A stretch of DNA of 64,000 bases from Anaerotignum faecicola (GCF_003865035.1 NZ_BHVZ01000001.1:620001-684000), one strand, 5' to 3'. Shown: positions 42,903 to 52,302, counted from the stretch's first letter. Translations and numbers: made by a program. The notes: a model not told the origin generated them from the sequence alone.

Positions 42903-44492
42903 ATGATAAAACAAACGAATTCCGTGCAGGCAAAGCATGCACCCCTTCTTGGTCTTTTCCTGAACGGATATGAAAATATGCGGCAGAAAATGGATGCCCC
43001 CTGTCGCCGCCCCCTGCTTGAAATTGCCCCTCTGGTGTTCGGCAAGTGGTATTATGCGGCATTGGCGCAGGAAACCATCCTTTCCCCTGCCAATCTCTTT
43101 GCATTGGATTTGCAAAGGGATTCCGATGCAAAAATCGAATATGCGTATATTATGAATACCAAAGCGGCGGAGGAGCAGTCCGATTTGGAGTTCACCTCCG
43201 AATATCACTTCTCCCTCATGACCTATTCCACCCAGAAGCACCCCCTCGTGGCGGATTTGCAGGCACTCATCGGCTATTGCACGCCCGATCGCGCAACTGA
43301 TGAAAACGGGATGCTTTTAGAAGAAGAAAAAAAGGAAATTCTGGCACAGCTAAGTCTCCGTGCAGAGTTTTATCTGGAATATCTCACCCGTCTGGCGTGG
43401 CTGCATGGGCTTCTGACTCCCATGCCCTCCATTCATACCCAGAGGGTACAGCCTGCCTCGGAGTGTGATGCCTTTTTCGCACAGCCCACAGCCGATATCC
43501 TCTTTCAGCTGGGGGAATCCGCCTGCACGCTTGCATCCGAGCGCTTCATTGAAGCCATGGATTTGGAGGACGGCATAGCACCCCCCGATTTTTTCTATCA
43601 TTTACTGGAAAGCAATCAGGAGGTTGACCGCATTTTTATAGATTTCTATAAACGGGTCGATGTGGATATCGAAGAAATCTGGCGCACGCCGCCCGAAAAG
43701 CTGAACGCAGAGGAACGCTCCATTGTTTCCTCCTTCCTCTTTACGGGCATCATGCTGGATAAGTGGTTCCTGACCCCCATGAGCGTCTTTTTCCGCTTCA
43801 TCCGTCCGATTGCCTTCACCCCCATGCAGTTCTATCCCTTGGTGAATACGCTTGCCTCTCTCATTCTGATGGAGCATAATGTCGGCGCAGAGCTGTTCAC
43901 ACCCCCGACCTATTATAGCCTGACCGCCTTGGGAAAGGAGCTTTTCGCAGATCCCGATATCATTGATGTCGATAAGCAGCAGATGCCGCAGACCATGCCC
44001 TATGAGCAGCTGCAGGCGGCGGTGCTGCAGGAGGCAGAGGCGCAGGAGCAGGAGCTGCTTTTCCTCACAGAGGTTGTCCCCGATGTGCTTTCCCTGAAAA
44101 TCTCCCAGAGTGGGGATGCGGATTTGTGGAAGATTATCGAGGTTGGGCAGGATATGGATGTCAACGTCCTTTGCAGAGATCTCTGCGGCGCGTTTGCGCT
44201 GGAGGATATGGCAGATTATCTCCTCTCCGTCCCCGATCGAAACGGCTTCCCTCTGGAATATTCCGCGAATGGCTCCAAGCGTTCCTTAAATAAGGCAAAC
44301 GGAAAAATGCTGCAGGAGCTGCCCCTTTCCGTCGGCACAACGCTGCTTCTTTACCCCACCCATAGCAGAGCCGCTTACCTCAGGCTGGAAATTCTGGAAA
44401 AGGGCAAGGGCAATCCCTATCTGATGTATCCCCGTGTAACAGAGCAAAGCCCGAAAATGATTGAATTAGAGAAAATGGACGAGCTTTTCTGA
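42903..44492 (+). CDS. Hypothetical protein, 529 aa
   Basis: A large acidic soluble protein starting MIKQTNSVQAKHAPLLG. Residues 1-380 are mostly helical and rich in Leu, Ala and Glu, without a family I recognise. The last 120 residues (from LKISQSGDADLWKIIEVGQDM) faintly resemble the pRiA4b ORF-3-like fold, but key motifs are not clear. AAAGGAG precedes the ATG. It is divergent from the ACT gene, and the frameshifted aminotransferase follows 40 bases downstream. The 260-base upstream gap is T-rich; no promoter is certain. Confidence 0.75.
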   Translation: MIKQTNSVQAKHAPLLGLFLNGYENMRQKMDAPCRRPLLEIAPLVFGKWYYAALAQETILSPANLFALDLQRDSDAKIEYAYIMNTKAAEEQSDLEFTSEYHFSLMTYSTQKHPLVADLQALIGYCTPDRATDENGMLLEEEKKEILAQLSLRAEFYLEYLTRLAWLHGLLTPMPSIHTQRVQPASECDAFFAQPTADILFQLGESACTLASERFIEAMDLEDGIAPPDFFYHLLESNQEVDRIFIDFYKRVDVDIEEIWRTPPEKLNAEERSIVSSFLFTGIMLDKWFLTPMSVFFRFIRPIAFTPMQFYPLVNTLASLILMEHNVGAELFTPPTYYSLTALGKELFADPDIIDVDKQQMPQTMPYEQLQAAVLQEAEAQEQELLFLTEVVPDVLSLKISQSGDADLWKIIEVGQDMDVNVLCRDLCGAFALEDMADYLLSVPDRNGFPLEYSANGSKRSLNKANGKMLQELPLSVGTTLLLYPTHSRAAYLRLEILEKGKGNPYLMYPRVTEQSPKMIELEKMDELF

Positions 44493-44532
44493 TAAATAAA
44501 AACATTGATTCTTGAAAGAAGGTAATGCAATC

Positions 44533-45629
44533 ATGACAGTATTGACACACGCGCACGGCGGCGATCTGGATGCCATCCAGAGAACCTACGGCATCCCCAA
44601 GGAAGAAATCATTGATTTCAGCGGCAATATCAACCCTCTTGGCTTTCCCAAAAGGGCAGAGGACGCGCTGAAGGAAAATCTGCACCTCATCTGCACCTAT
44701 CCCGATAAAAAATATAAGGCACTCAAGCAGGCAATCGGCACCTATACCGGCGCAGACCCCTCCCATATCGTTGTAGGCAATGGCTCTACGGAGCTGATTT
44801 CCACCTTCATCCAGACGGTGCATGCAAAGCATTCCATCATCATGGGGCCTGCCTATTCCGAATATGAAAGAGAGGTTTCTCTGGGCGGCGGCAAATTTAA
44901 GTATTTCCCCCTGAAGGAGGAAGAGGATTTCAAGTTGAATCTGCCTGCTCTGCTCAAGGCACTCACCCCCGATGTCGGGATGTTTGTTGCCTGCAACCCC
45001 ATAACCCCACAGGCACCGCCATCCGCACAGAGGAAATGCGTGAGATTCTGGCGCACTGCAAAAAAATCGGGGCCTCTGTCATGATTGATGAGACCTATAT
45101 CGAATTTTCCGATATCCTGCCCGAAATCTGCTCCATCCCTCTGGTGAAGGAGTTTGATAACCTGTTCGTCATCCGTGGCACCTCCAAGTTCTTTGCCGCC
45201 CCCGGCATCCGTCTGGGCTATGGCATTTCCTCCAATCAGGCATTTCTGGATCGCTTCAAAACGAACACAAACCCTTGGAGCGTAAACAGCCTTGCGGATT
45301 TTATCGGTCAGCATATCTTTACGGATTTTGCCTTCCATAAGAAAACACAGACCCTCGTTTCCGAGGAAAGAAGAAAAGCCTTCGCAGAGCTTTCCACATG
45401 GAAAAATATCAAGGCATATCCCTCCGAAGCGAACTTCATTCTGCTGAAGCTGAAAACAGACCGCATCACCGCGCATGAATTATTCGAAAAATGTATTCAG
45501 AAAAAAATGCTCATCCGCGATGCGTCCTCCTTCACCTTTCTGGATGAAAGCTATCTGCGCTTCTGTATTCTCTCCCCTGCGCACAATGCCGCACTTCTGG
45601 CAGAGCTCAAAAAGTGGGTCGAAGAATAA
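44533..45629 (+). pseudogene. Aminotransferase class I/II (CobD/HisC-like), frameshifted
   Basis: Two overlapping frames together make one PLP-dependent aminotransferase. The first (to about 45000) has HAHGGDLDAIQRTYG, DFSGNINPLGFP and GNGSTELI; the second has TYIEFSD, the PLP lysine motif RGTSKFFAAPGIRLGYG and the normal C-terminus. The break falls in the substrate motif: CNP is followed by ITPQ instead of NNPTG. Restoring one A near 45001 gives CNPNNPTGTAIRTEEMREIL. The span is 1,097 bases, one short of 366 codons. The DFSGNINPLG start resembles threonine-phosphate decarboxylase (cobalamin synthesis), but no other cob gene is near. Either a recent pseudogene or a sequence error. Confidence 0.88.
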
Positions 45630-45874
45630 GGGTGTCGACAAAGTCGACCCCTAAGTCGAAATCAGGATTTCGACTTGTTGAAACAGAAGAATAAACAGAC
45701 GAGTTCCATCGGCTGAAAAGCCTTGAAACTCGCTGTTTTCCTCGTCGGAAGTAAATTCCGACTGCGGATTCCATTCGGGACACTACTTACCGCCCAAGAA
45801 GGGGCGGCAGTCAAAACCTGCTTTGCGTAGCAAAGTAATGAACTCGGTTTCCCGAACCCTTTCGCTATTTGCAG
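45627..45874 (-). repeat. Structured intergenic repeat, copy 3 (expanded arm)
   Basis: Inverted relative to copies 2 and 5. Starting at the aminotransferase stop it has the GTCGAC hairpin, the AAGTCGAAATC hairpin, the long stem, and the GTCGGAA-type stem as in copy 2. The first arm is different: TTCGGGA (45774-45780) pairs with TCCCGAA about 70 bases later, and the space holds two extra hairpins, CCGCCC/GGGCGG and CTTTGC/GCAAAG. The outer end is diverged and no terminator duplication is seen. Confidence 0.85.
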
Positions 45875-45955
45875 CACCGTAAAAAATTGCTATCGTAAAC
45901 CCTTCGCTCCCTGCGCATATTATCTCAGAACAACTCTCATTCTGAGGTGATTTTT

Positions 45956-46351
45956 ATGACAGAATCCATCAGCCGCAAAGAACTTTGCGGCTATTTATCT
46001 CTTTTGCGCAGACAGCTTGCAGGGCAGTCTCTGTTCCCTGCCCCGAATGTGATTTTCCTCAACAGCCGCGCGCTCTATCATCATCTGGCAAGGCAGACCT
46101 GCGGCGGCATAACCGTTGGAGAAATTCTTCAGAAAATAGAAACCTGTATCCCCCTCGCCGTAACGGAGGAAAGCTTTTCGCTCTTTCTCTCCGTCTGCAA
46201 GGAGCCAAGGGCAGAGCGCACGCGCAGCTTTCTGGAAAGCAGTAAGGCTGATTTTCTCCTGCTGGTTCATCAGACAGCGGAAAATGAACCCCAATGGTGC
46301 GCCTTAACCGCTCTCTGCGAAAAATTACGGCAACGAAATCTCCGAACCTGA
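45956..46351 (+). CDS. Hypothetical protein, 131 aa
   Basis: A small soluble protein starting MTESISRKELCGYLS, mainly helical, with three cysteines and no family I recognise. GAGGTGAT is placed before the ATG at 45956; the frame opens three codons earlier. A small hairpin TCAGAA/TTCTGA surrounds the ribosome site. The radical SAM gene begins 12 bases after its stop, so they are probably cotranscribed. Confidence 0.65.
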   Translation: MTESISRKELCGYLSLLRRQLAGQSLFPAPNVIFLNSRALYHHLARQTCGGITVGEILQKIETCIPLAVTEESFSLFLSVCKEPRAERTRSFLESSKADFLLLVHQTAENEPQWCALTALCEKLRQRNLRT

Positions 46352-46363
46352 AAGGCGGCTTTT

Positions 46364-47320
46364 ATGGAAGAAAAACCCTACCGCAGCTTAAATGAATATT
46401 ATCGCAGCATCTTCGGGCGCAAAGCGGCGAAAATCTCTCTGGATGGCGGCTTTACCTGTCCCAATCGCGATGGCACCTGTGGCACAAGGGGCTGTCTGTT
46501 CTGCAGTGCCGGCGGCAGTGGAGATTTTGCGGAAAATGCCGCCCTCTCCATCACGGAGCAAATCGAAAAAGGCAAGGCGCAGACGGCAGGCAAATGGAAA
46601 AACCCTGCCTATATCGCCTATTTCCAAGCCTTCACGAATACCTATGCCCCCGTGGAGGAACTGCGGCAGAAATACGAGGAGGCTCTCGCCTGTCCCGAAA
46701 TCGAAGGTCTTTCCATTGCCACCAGAGCCGATTGCCTGCCCGCGGATGTTCTTGCCCTTCTGGCAGAGCTAAATAAAAAAACAAACCTCTGGGTAGAGCT
46801 TGGTCTGCAAACGGCAGATACACGGTCCGCCGCCTTCATCCGCCGCGGCTATCCGCTCAGCGTGTTCACACAGGCGGTCTATGCCCTCGCAGAGCACAAT
46901 ATTCCCGTTGTGGTGCATATCATTCTCGGACTTCCCGGTGAAAGCAGAGAAACCGTTCTCCGGACGATTGATTATCTCAACCGCCTGCCCATTCAGGGCG
47001 TGAAGCTGCAGCTTCTGCATGTCCTTTCCGACAGCGACCTTGCAGACCTCTACCGCGCAGGCGAATACACCCCCTTGGAAAAGGAGGAATACCTCGCCCT
47101 TGTCGGGAACTGCATCGCGCATCTGCGCACGGATATCGTCCTGCATCGCCTGACAGGAGACGGCGATAAAAGCACCCTTCTCGCCCCTCTCTGGAGCCTC
47201 AGAAAACGGGATGTCCTCAATCATCTGCACCGCTATCTCAGGGAAAACCATATCCGACAGGGAATGTCCTGCAAAATAGACCTCTCTGTTATTTACAACA
47301 AACCAAAAGATGTGCTATGA
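46364..47320 (+). CDS. TIGR01212-family radical SAM protein (YhcC-like)
   Basis: 318 aa. The SAM [4Fe-4S] region is near residue 25-45: CPNRDGTCGTRGCLFCSAGGSGDF. A TIM-barrel core has VELGLQTADTRSAAFIRRGY and HIILGLPGESRETVLRTIDYLNRL. This is the TIGR01212/YhcC group, related to Elp3-type radical SAM enzymes; the reaction is not established. AAAGGCGG precedes the ATG. Confidence 0.9.
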   Translation: MEEKPYRSLNEYYRSIFGRKAAKISLDGGFTCPNRDGTCGTRGCLFCSAGGSGDFAENAALSITEQIEKGKAQTAGKWKNPAYIAYFQAFTNTYAPVEELRQKYEEALACPEIEGLSIATRADCLPADVLALLAELNKKTNLWVELGLQTADTRSAAFIRRGYPLSVFTQAVYALAEHNIPVVVHIILGLPGESRETVLRTIDYLNRLPIQGVKLQLLHVLSDSDLADLYRAGEYTPLEKEEYLALVGNCIAHLRTDIVLHRLTGDGDKSTLLAPLWSLRKRDVLNHLHRYLRENHIRQGMSCKIDLSVIYNKPKDVL

Positions 47321-47358
47321 TAAGAGACAACGACTTTATTTGAAAGGAGGCTCTGTCC

Positions 47359-47919
47359 ATGCAGTATTCCACAAAAAAGCTGGCGGAGCATAAGCTGATT
47401 ATTCTGCATCTCTTGCAAAAAATGGGAATTTCCCTCTCCAATAGCGAAATTTGCCAGTTCCTTCTGGAAAAAAACTATATGGACTATTTCTCCGTACAGC
47501 AATATCTTGCCGAGCTGGAAAGCGCCGGCTGGCTGGAAAAAACGCGCGAGCAGAATAACACACGCTATACCCTGACGGATGACGGCGAGGAGGTTATCAA
47601 TTACTTCATCAACCGCATTTCCGATGAGGTGAAAAACGAAATCAATGTCTATGTCCACGAAAACAGCAGACGCATCCGCGCAGAATATGCCGTAACTGCG
47701 AATTATTTCCCCGAGCTGAATGGGGATTATCTCGTCAAATGCAGCCTTTGCGATGATAATGGCGCAACCCTTATGGAAATCAGCGTTTCCGTTGTCTCCA
47801 AGGCACAGGCGCAGCAGGTCTGCCGTAACTGGCGCAAGCATGTCAATCAGTATTACCGCGACTTCCTCACCTCTCTGGCAACCGAAGCCCCCGAGGACGA
47901 AGCCGAACCAAATACATAA
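47359..47919 (+). CDS. DUF4364 family protein
   Basis: 186 aa. An N-terminal winged-helix-like domain (about 8-80, LAEHKLIILHLLQKMGISLSNSEICQFLLEKNYMDYFSVQQYLAEL) and a C-terminal mixed domain. DUF4364 is widespread in Clostridia and looks like a PadR/MarR-type DNA-binding fold; its target is unknown. AAAGGAGG lies before the ATG. It ends in a strong terminator and follows the radical SAM gene by 38 bases. Confidence 0.9.
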   Translation: MQYSTKKLAEHKLIILHLLQKMGISLSNSEICQFLLEKNYMDYFSVQQYLAELESAGWLEKTREQNNTRYTLTDDGEEVINYFINRISDEVKNEINVYVHENSRRIRAEYAVTANYFPELNGDYLVKCSLCDDNGATLMEISVSVVSKAQAQQVCRNWRKHVNQYYRDFLTSLATEAPEDEAEPNT

Positions 47920-47953
47920 AAATCCGACAGATTCAAGTTCTGTCGGATTTTTT
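47920..47953 (+). terminator. Terminator of the DUF4364 gene
   Basis: AAATCCGACAGA and TCTGTCGGATTT form a 12-bp perfect stem with a 7-base loop, then TTTTTA. Confidence 0.9.
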
Positions 47954-48068
47954 TATTCTCTTTCGTCTTTCTTAAAAAAACATTAACCGTTTCTCTATTG
48001 TCTTCCCCATCCCCAAACAGGTATACTATCCCCATCCTAACATCGGTATCAGAACAGGAGGGGCTTTC

Positions 48069-48656
48069 ATGTATCGTATTCTTTTTGCACTCGTTGAACT
48101 GGCGGCGGCAGGGGTTTTCCTGCTCCCCCTTTTTCTTCTATACGGAAAATTTACCGCACACAGCCGTATGCAGATTTTCTGTTCCATCCTATTCGGCTTT
48201 TATTTCGCCGCAGTTCTGGCATTGGTCGGCTTTCCGAGCATCCTCGACCACAGCCCGGATGTCACGCTGCATCTCGTCCCCCTTGCAGGCATCCCTGCCG
48301 ATTTCCAAAATGCCTGTCTAAATGTGCTGCTGTTCGTTCCTCTGGGGCTATTTCTCCCCCTGCTCTGGGATTCCTGCCAATCCCTCCGCCGCACGCTCCT
48401 GTTTGCCCTCTGCGTCACACTTTTCATTGAGCTTTCGCAGCTTTTCACCCTGCGCGCAACCGATATCAACGATATCCTCACGAACCTTGCAGGCGCGGCA
48501 ATCGGATACTTCTTGGCAAAGCATGCCGCAAAAGTCCTTCCTGCCGCAGCCTCCCCCAATGGAAAGGAACCCATCCTGCTCTGCACCATCACAGCCGCGG
48601 TGTTCTTTTTCGCCCAGCCGTTTGTTTCCGCCTTCTTCTGGGAACTCCTGCTGTAG
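48069..48656 (+). CDS. VanZ-family membrane protein
   Basis: 195 aa with five to six membrane helices. The VanZ-like signature HLVPLAGIPADFQNACLNVLLFVPLGLFLPLLW lies near the middle, followed by FIELSQLFTLRATDINDILTNLAGAAIGY, very typical of the family. VanZ proteins affect glycopeptide sensitivity or the envelope by an unclear mechanism. AGGAGGGG is spaced correctly for the ATG. Confidence 0.9.
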   Translation: MYRILFALVELAAAGVFLLPLFLLYGKFTAHSRMQIFCSILFGFYFAAVLALVGFPSILDHSPDVTLHLVPLAGIPADFQNACLNVLLFVPLGLFLPLLWDSCQSLRRTLLFALCVTLFIELSQLFTLRATDINDILTNLAGAAIGYFLAKHAAKVLPAAASPNGKEPILLCTITAAVFFFAQPFVSAFFWELLL

Positions 48657-48943
48657 CGCACATACTGCTTTTCAATACCTTTACAACTGCTTCGTTTAAC
48701 ATGATGAATCCTTCCGTTTTTAAAAAAATTCTTGTTTTTTCCGATGCACTCATATTAGCCGATTTGCTCATAAAACGGAAGATATTAGGAAATTTATAAG
48801 TCACTATGAAATTTATGAGCCTGCGTATTTTTGCAAAAAAAATCTTAACACTTTCTTTCTGGATTCCTGCCTCCAAAGCGAGTATACTGTGTCAGGCAAC
48901 AAAAAGAAACTCTTTTATTTTTTATTCAGAAAGGATCTTTATT

Positions 48944-49180
48944 ATGAACACAACAAAAAACTGGGTGATGCGTCACCTTCCCTATATCGGCACAGCCGTC
49001 CTGCTTTGCGGCATTTTCTGCCTGATTGCAAAGGCACTTTCCCCCGAATATCTGGATGCGCAGGGCTATCTGCATGAAAACTTCTTCCTGCTGCCCATCA
49101 GCTTTGCGCTTCTGCTTGTCGCAGTCCTGCTGTTCCTTGGGGCAGGGATTCATTTCCTGAAAAACAAATCCTCCAGATAA
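48944..49180 (+). CDS. DUF3955 small membrane protein
   Basis: 78 aa with two membrane helices (about 12-32 and 48-68). The loop SPEYLDAQGYLHENFFLLPI matches the DUF3955 pattern of an Asp/Gly loop then E-x-F-FL-P. AGAAAGGATC precedes the ATG at 48944; the frame is open upstream but without a ribosome site. Function unknown. The 287-base gap from the VanZ gene is AT-rich with no other gene seen. Confidence 0.78.
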   Translation: MNTTKNWVMRHLPYIGTAVLLCGIFCLIAKALSPEYLDAQGYLHENFFLLPISFALLLVAVLLFLGAGIHFLKNKSSR

Positions 49181-49185
49181 AGCAA

Positions 49186-49223
49186 AACCCCTCTCCGTAT
49201 GTATTCTCATACCAAGAGGGGTT
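49186..49223. terminator. Bidirectional terminator, DUF3955 / trmB
   Basis: AACCCCTCT and AGAGGGGTT form a 9-bp perfect stem around a 20-base loop; CCTTTTTTTCC follows on the plus strand. Convergent genes flank it. Confidence 0.8.
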
Positions 49224-49234
49224 CCTTTTTTTCC

Positions 49235-49870
49235 TTATTTTCTGTTTCTTGCCTCCAGACGATAAATCGGCATCCCGCGAGAGGAGAATTTTTCCTCATA
49301 TTCCGTCATGATATTGCCCTCGTAATCGCTGTTATGTAAATCCAGACTGATATTGGAAAGCTTCCAGTCATCCGCACAAAATTCATTCAGCGAGAATTCA
49401 AACAGACCGCGGTTATCCGTCTTAAAGAAGATTTCCGCATCCTCGCCCATGATGCGGCGATATTCCTGCAAAAAGCCGCGATAGGTCAGGCGGCGCTTAT
49501 AGGTACGCTTTTTGGGCCATGGGTCGCTGAAATTCAGATATAATCTCTGGAATTCCCCCACCTCGAACAAATCGGACAGATTGCTTGCATTATCCCAGAC
49601 AAACGCCAAATTCGGCAGCTCCTCATCCGCGCGCCTTGCCGCCATTGCCACAACCGTTTCCTGCTGTTCAATGCCGATAAAGTTCACATCGGGGTAAGCT
49701 TCCGCATTCTTGCGCAGAAAGCCGCCCTTGCCGCAGCCAATCTCCACATAAATAGGATGGTCATTCCCGAAATATTCCTTCCATTTGCCCTTTTTCTCAG
49801 GGGCATCGTTAATCACCAATGTATTATCCAATAATTCCTGGGCAGCCCAGGGTTTCTTTCTGACTCTCAT
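49235..49870 (-). CDS. trmB: tRNA (guanine-46-N7)-methyltransferase
   Basis: 211 aa, standard length. The SAM-binding EIGCGKGGFL is near residue 43, FIGIEQQETVV follows, and the signature LNFSDPWPKKRTYKRRLTYRGFL is near 113-135. It makes m7G46 in tRNA. It starts MRVRKKPWAAQELL and ends at the bidirectional terminator. Confidence 0.96.
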   Translation of the reverse strand: MRVRKKPWAAQELLDNTLVINDAPEKKGKWKEYFGNDHPIYVEIGCGKGGFLRKNAEAYPDVNFIGIEQQETVVAMAARRADEELPNLAFVWDNASNLSDLFEVGEFQRLYLNFSDPWPKKRTYKRRLTYRGFLQEYRRIMGEDAEIFFKTDNRGLFEFSLNEFCADDWKLSNISLDLHNSDYEGNIMTEYEEKFSSRGMPIYRLEARNRK

Positions 49871-49939
49871 GTAGCTGTTCCTTTCCTTCTGAAATTTCCG
49901 AAAATAACAGAATGAGTATACACGAAAATCCTTACTTTT

Positions 49940-51024
49940 TCAACCTTCCTGCGCCAAAAAAGCCATCCAGTAGCCCCAGTCTCCATCCACGCGGCGAAAT
50001 TCCCGAAACCCGAAGCGCTGTGCCTTGGCTTCCTCCTCCTCGCTGTATTCCCCCGGCAGACCGAGCCAGTAGCCGTTTTCCGCCTGCCGCAGAATCAGAT
50101 GATGATATCTTCTGTGGGGAGCAGAGAGAAGAAAAATTCCTTCTGCCATTTCAGCGGAATTTGTGCGAGCAGGGTCAGCTCCTCCAGAAAAAGGCAATCC
50201 CAGAGGACACCATCCCCGAACGGTTCCAGCTTTTTCTGCTGTCCAAGGGTGTCCTTTTGCTGTCCACTCGTGTCCGCTTTGTCCACTATTTCCGTAGTTT
50301 TGTCCACCCTTTCCGCCCCTGTGTCCGCACACTGTCCACCCTCCTTGACAGGGGGATTTTCCGTTTTTCCTGTCGCGCGGATATGCGCCGTTTCCTCTGC
50401 CGAAAGCACGCCCGTTTCCTCAAGATTTTCCAATTCCCGTCGAAATTTCGCCAGAAGTCCCTGAAAGCTGCCGTGACAGCCCTGCGCCGACAGCGGCTTC
50501 TCCTGCGCCTTGGACGGCTCCGCCTTTTGCTCCGATAAAGCTGTGGTTTCCTCTGCTTTAAGGTCGATTTTTTCCTGTAATTTCGGCATTTCCTGCGGTT
50601 TTTTTTTTTTGGGAGGCTCTGCCTTTTTCTGCGGCTGAAAGATAGCTTTCCAGTCTGTTTTCTCCCCGAAATATGCCGCAAGCGGCGCAGAACAGCCGCC
50701 CTCCTCCGCCAGAATCAGCACCGTATGGAAGTCCTCGGCACGCTTCCCCTCCCCGACTGCATCAGGGTTAAATGCCCATTTCAGCTCGGCATGCCCCTCC
50801 TTTTTTTCGGGGTGCAGCTCCCCGCAGAAAATGCTCTCCTGCCCTGCCAGAAGATACACCGCATAGCGAAGCGGGCGCAGCCCCTGCACCGTAAGCATCA
50901 GCCTGCCCGTGCCGTTTTTCAGCTCCATGATGCAGCTGCCCCAAGGGGGACGCTTGCCGACGGCATAGCCTGCCGTTTCCTGCCGCAGCATCAGGAATAC
51001 CTTATCATATCGTCTGTTATACAT
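49940..51024 (-). pseudogene. DUF6128-like protein, frameshifted near its C-terminus
   Basis: Two minus-strand frames form one protein of about 361 aa. The N-terminal part (MYNRRYDKVFLMLRQETAGYAVG, then a beta-rich domain to about 145) is followed by a Lys/Glu/Pro-rich linker. The C-terminal domain continues in another frame as YHHLILRQAENGYWLGLPGEYSEEEE to GYWMAFL, resembling DUF6128. The break lies near 50103: the first frame ends LLPTEDIII-stop, and adding one T gives LLPTEDYHHLIL. The span is 1,085 bases, one short of 362 codons. The linker contains a run of twelve A (50599-50610 as T), a slippage-prone tract. Start at 51024 after AGGAGGAAGGG. Confidence 0.8.
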
Positions 51025-51087
51025 ACCCTTCCTCCTCTGCTTGTCTGTTTCATCGGCATCACTGTTACAGGATATGCGGCGGCAATC

Positions 51088-51112
51088 AAAAAAGAACTCT
51101 GAATCAGAGCTC
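51088..51112 (-). terminator. Terminator overlapping the CYTH gene stop
   Basis: GAGCTCTGA and TCAGAGTTC form a 9-bp stem with one G-T and a one-base centre; six T follow on the minus strand. The hairpin contains the stop codon itself. Confidence 0.7.
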
Positions 51113-51565
51113 CTTTGGGATTCCGTATAGCGAAAAAGAGGTGTTCTTATAGGCCTTTTCCTCACTGACATCACGCCCGAACCATGCCGGGGCAACAAAT
51201 TTCTCTGCCGCTTCCATGGAGGAAAATTCCACCTCGGTGGTCATCAGCCCCTGCAGCTCCCCCTCATAAATATCAACCTCAGCGGTCAGATTCTCCTCGA
51301 TTGGCACGAGATAGCGTTTCTTGCAGACGGGCGTGCCCTCTGTTTTCAGCGACAGGCGGTTATACTCCTCCTCGCTGAGGGGCAGTTCAAATTCCTCGCG
51401 CGCCAGATGCCCCTTTCCCTTCACCGTCAGGATATAATCCGTGTTGCTCCGACGGATGCGGATGGTCGGGGAAAAGGAGAGATACGCCTGCGTGATTGCC
51501 TTGCAGGGATATGCCGTAATGTCAAAAGGAAGTTCCTTCGTTAAAAATTTCCGTTCGATTTCCAT
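51104..51565 (-). CDS. CYTH domain protein (triphosphate tunnel fold)
   Basis: 153 aa, a complete CYTH domain. It starts MEIERKFLTKELPF with the ExExK metal/triphosphate motif, then RIRRSNTDYILTVKGKG, KKRYLVPI, AEVDIYEGELQGLMTTEVEF. CYTH proteins hydrolyse triphosphates or cyclise ATP; in Firmicutes most are probably tripolyphosphatases. An upstream in-frame ATG at 51589 overlaps the lipoprotein stop, so the genes may be coupled, but AAAGGAA favours 51565. A second triphosphate-tunnel protein (VTC) is at 11490. Confidence 0.88.
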   Translation of the reverse strand: MEIERKFLTKELPFDITAYPCKAITQAYLSFSPTIRIRRSNTDYILTVKGKGHLAREEFELPLSEEEYNRLSLKTEGTPVCKKRYLVPIEENLTAEVDIYEGELQGLMTTEVEFSSMEAAEKFVAPAWFGRDVSEEKAYKNTSFSLYGIPKEL

Positions 51566-51585
51566 AGTATATTCCTTTCTTTTTC

Positions 51586-52050
51586 TCATTGGGGATTGAC
51601 TGCATCCGCGATGCGCTCCACTGCACCGCCGACAAAGCTAATGACTCTTTGGTCAATGACTGCGCCTTCTGCAGATACTGTCACAACAGCAAGCCCGAAC
51701 TGATTCTTCTGACTGTCGGTAGTTTCACCGGACAGGGTCTGCCACTGCACAGAGACATCCTCTTTTGTGATTTCTGCATCGGTTTCAATTTCATACTGCA
51801 TATCCTTGCTGAATGCGGAATTGGAATGGGAAGTGACCAGAAGTCCGCCTGTTTCTTGATACACCTTGACGGTGTAATAAACCAAATCCGCCTCATTTTC
51901 CACATATTTTTCATTCGGAGAAATTGTGTTTTCGTAAAGCAGATTTGCTTCCAAATCGGGTTTCATGTCATTGTCGGCTTTGTCATTCTGTCCGCCGCAG
52001 CCGACAAGCAGAAACACAAAAACCAAAAACATACACATCTGTTTTTTCAT
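51586..52050 (-). CDS. Hypothetical lipoprotein
   Basis: 154 aa. A signal peptide MKKQMCMFLVFVFLLVGCGG has its lipobox Cys at residue 18, so it is attached to the outer face of the membrane. The mature domain is beta-rich (YYTVKVYQETGGLLVTSHSN) and contains no family I recognise. AGGAGG is nine bases before the ATG at 52050. It precedes and touches the CYTH gene. Confidence 0.75.
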   Translation of the reverse strand: MKKQMCMFLVFVFLLVGCGGQNDKADNDMKPDLEANLLYENTISPNEKYVENEADLVYYTVKVYQETGGLLVTSHSNSAFSKDMQYEIETDAEITKEDVSVQWQTLSGETTDSQKNQFGLAVVTVSAEGAVIDQRVISFVGGAVERIADAVNPQ

Positions 52051-52302
52051 GCAACTTTTCCTCCTATCTGATAGCATACCCATTCGTTCTTCCGTTTTGT
52101 CACATGGAAATCGCAGCAATCATCCCCCTACGCGAGGGCACCGTTCTTGCCGTTATTCCATATCTTAACACATCCATCCATTCCTCTCTCTTGCAAATAT
52201 TTTTAATTATACCACAAGAAAGCGGCATGAGTTGAAAAATCAGGGATTTTCCTGTAAAATAAAACTACTTGGACACACTAAGACAATCAGGAGGGATTCC
52301 CC

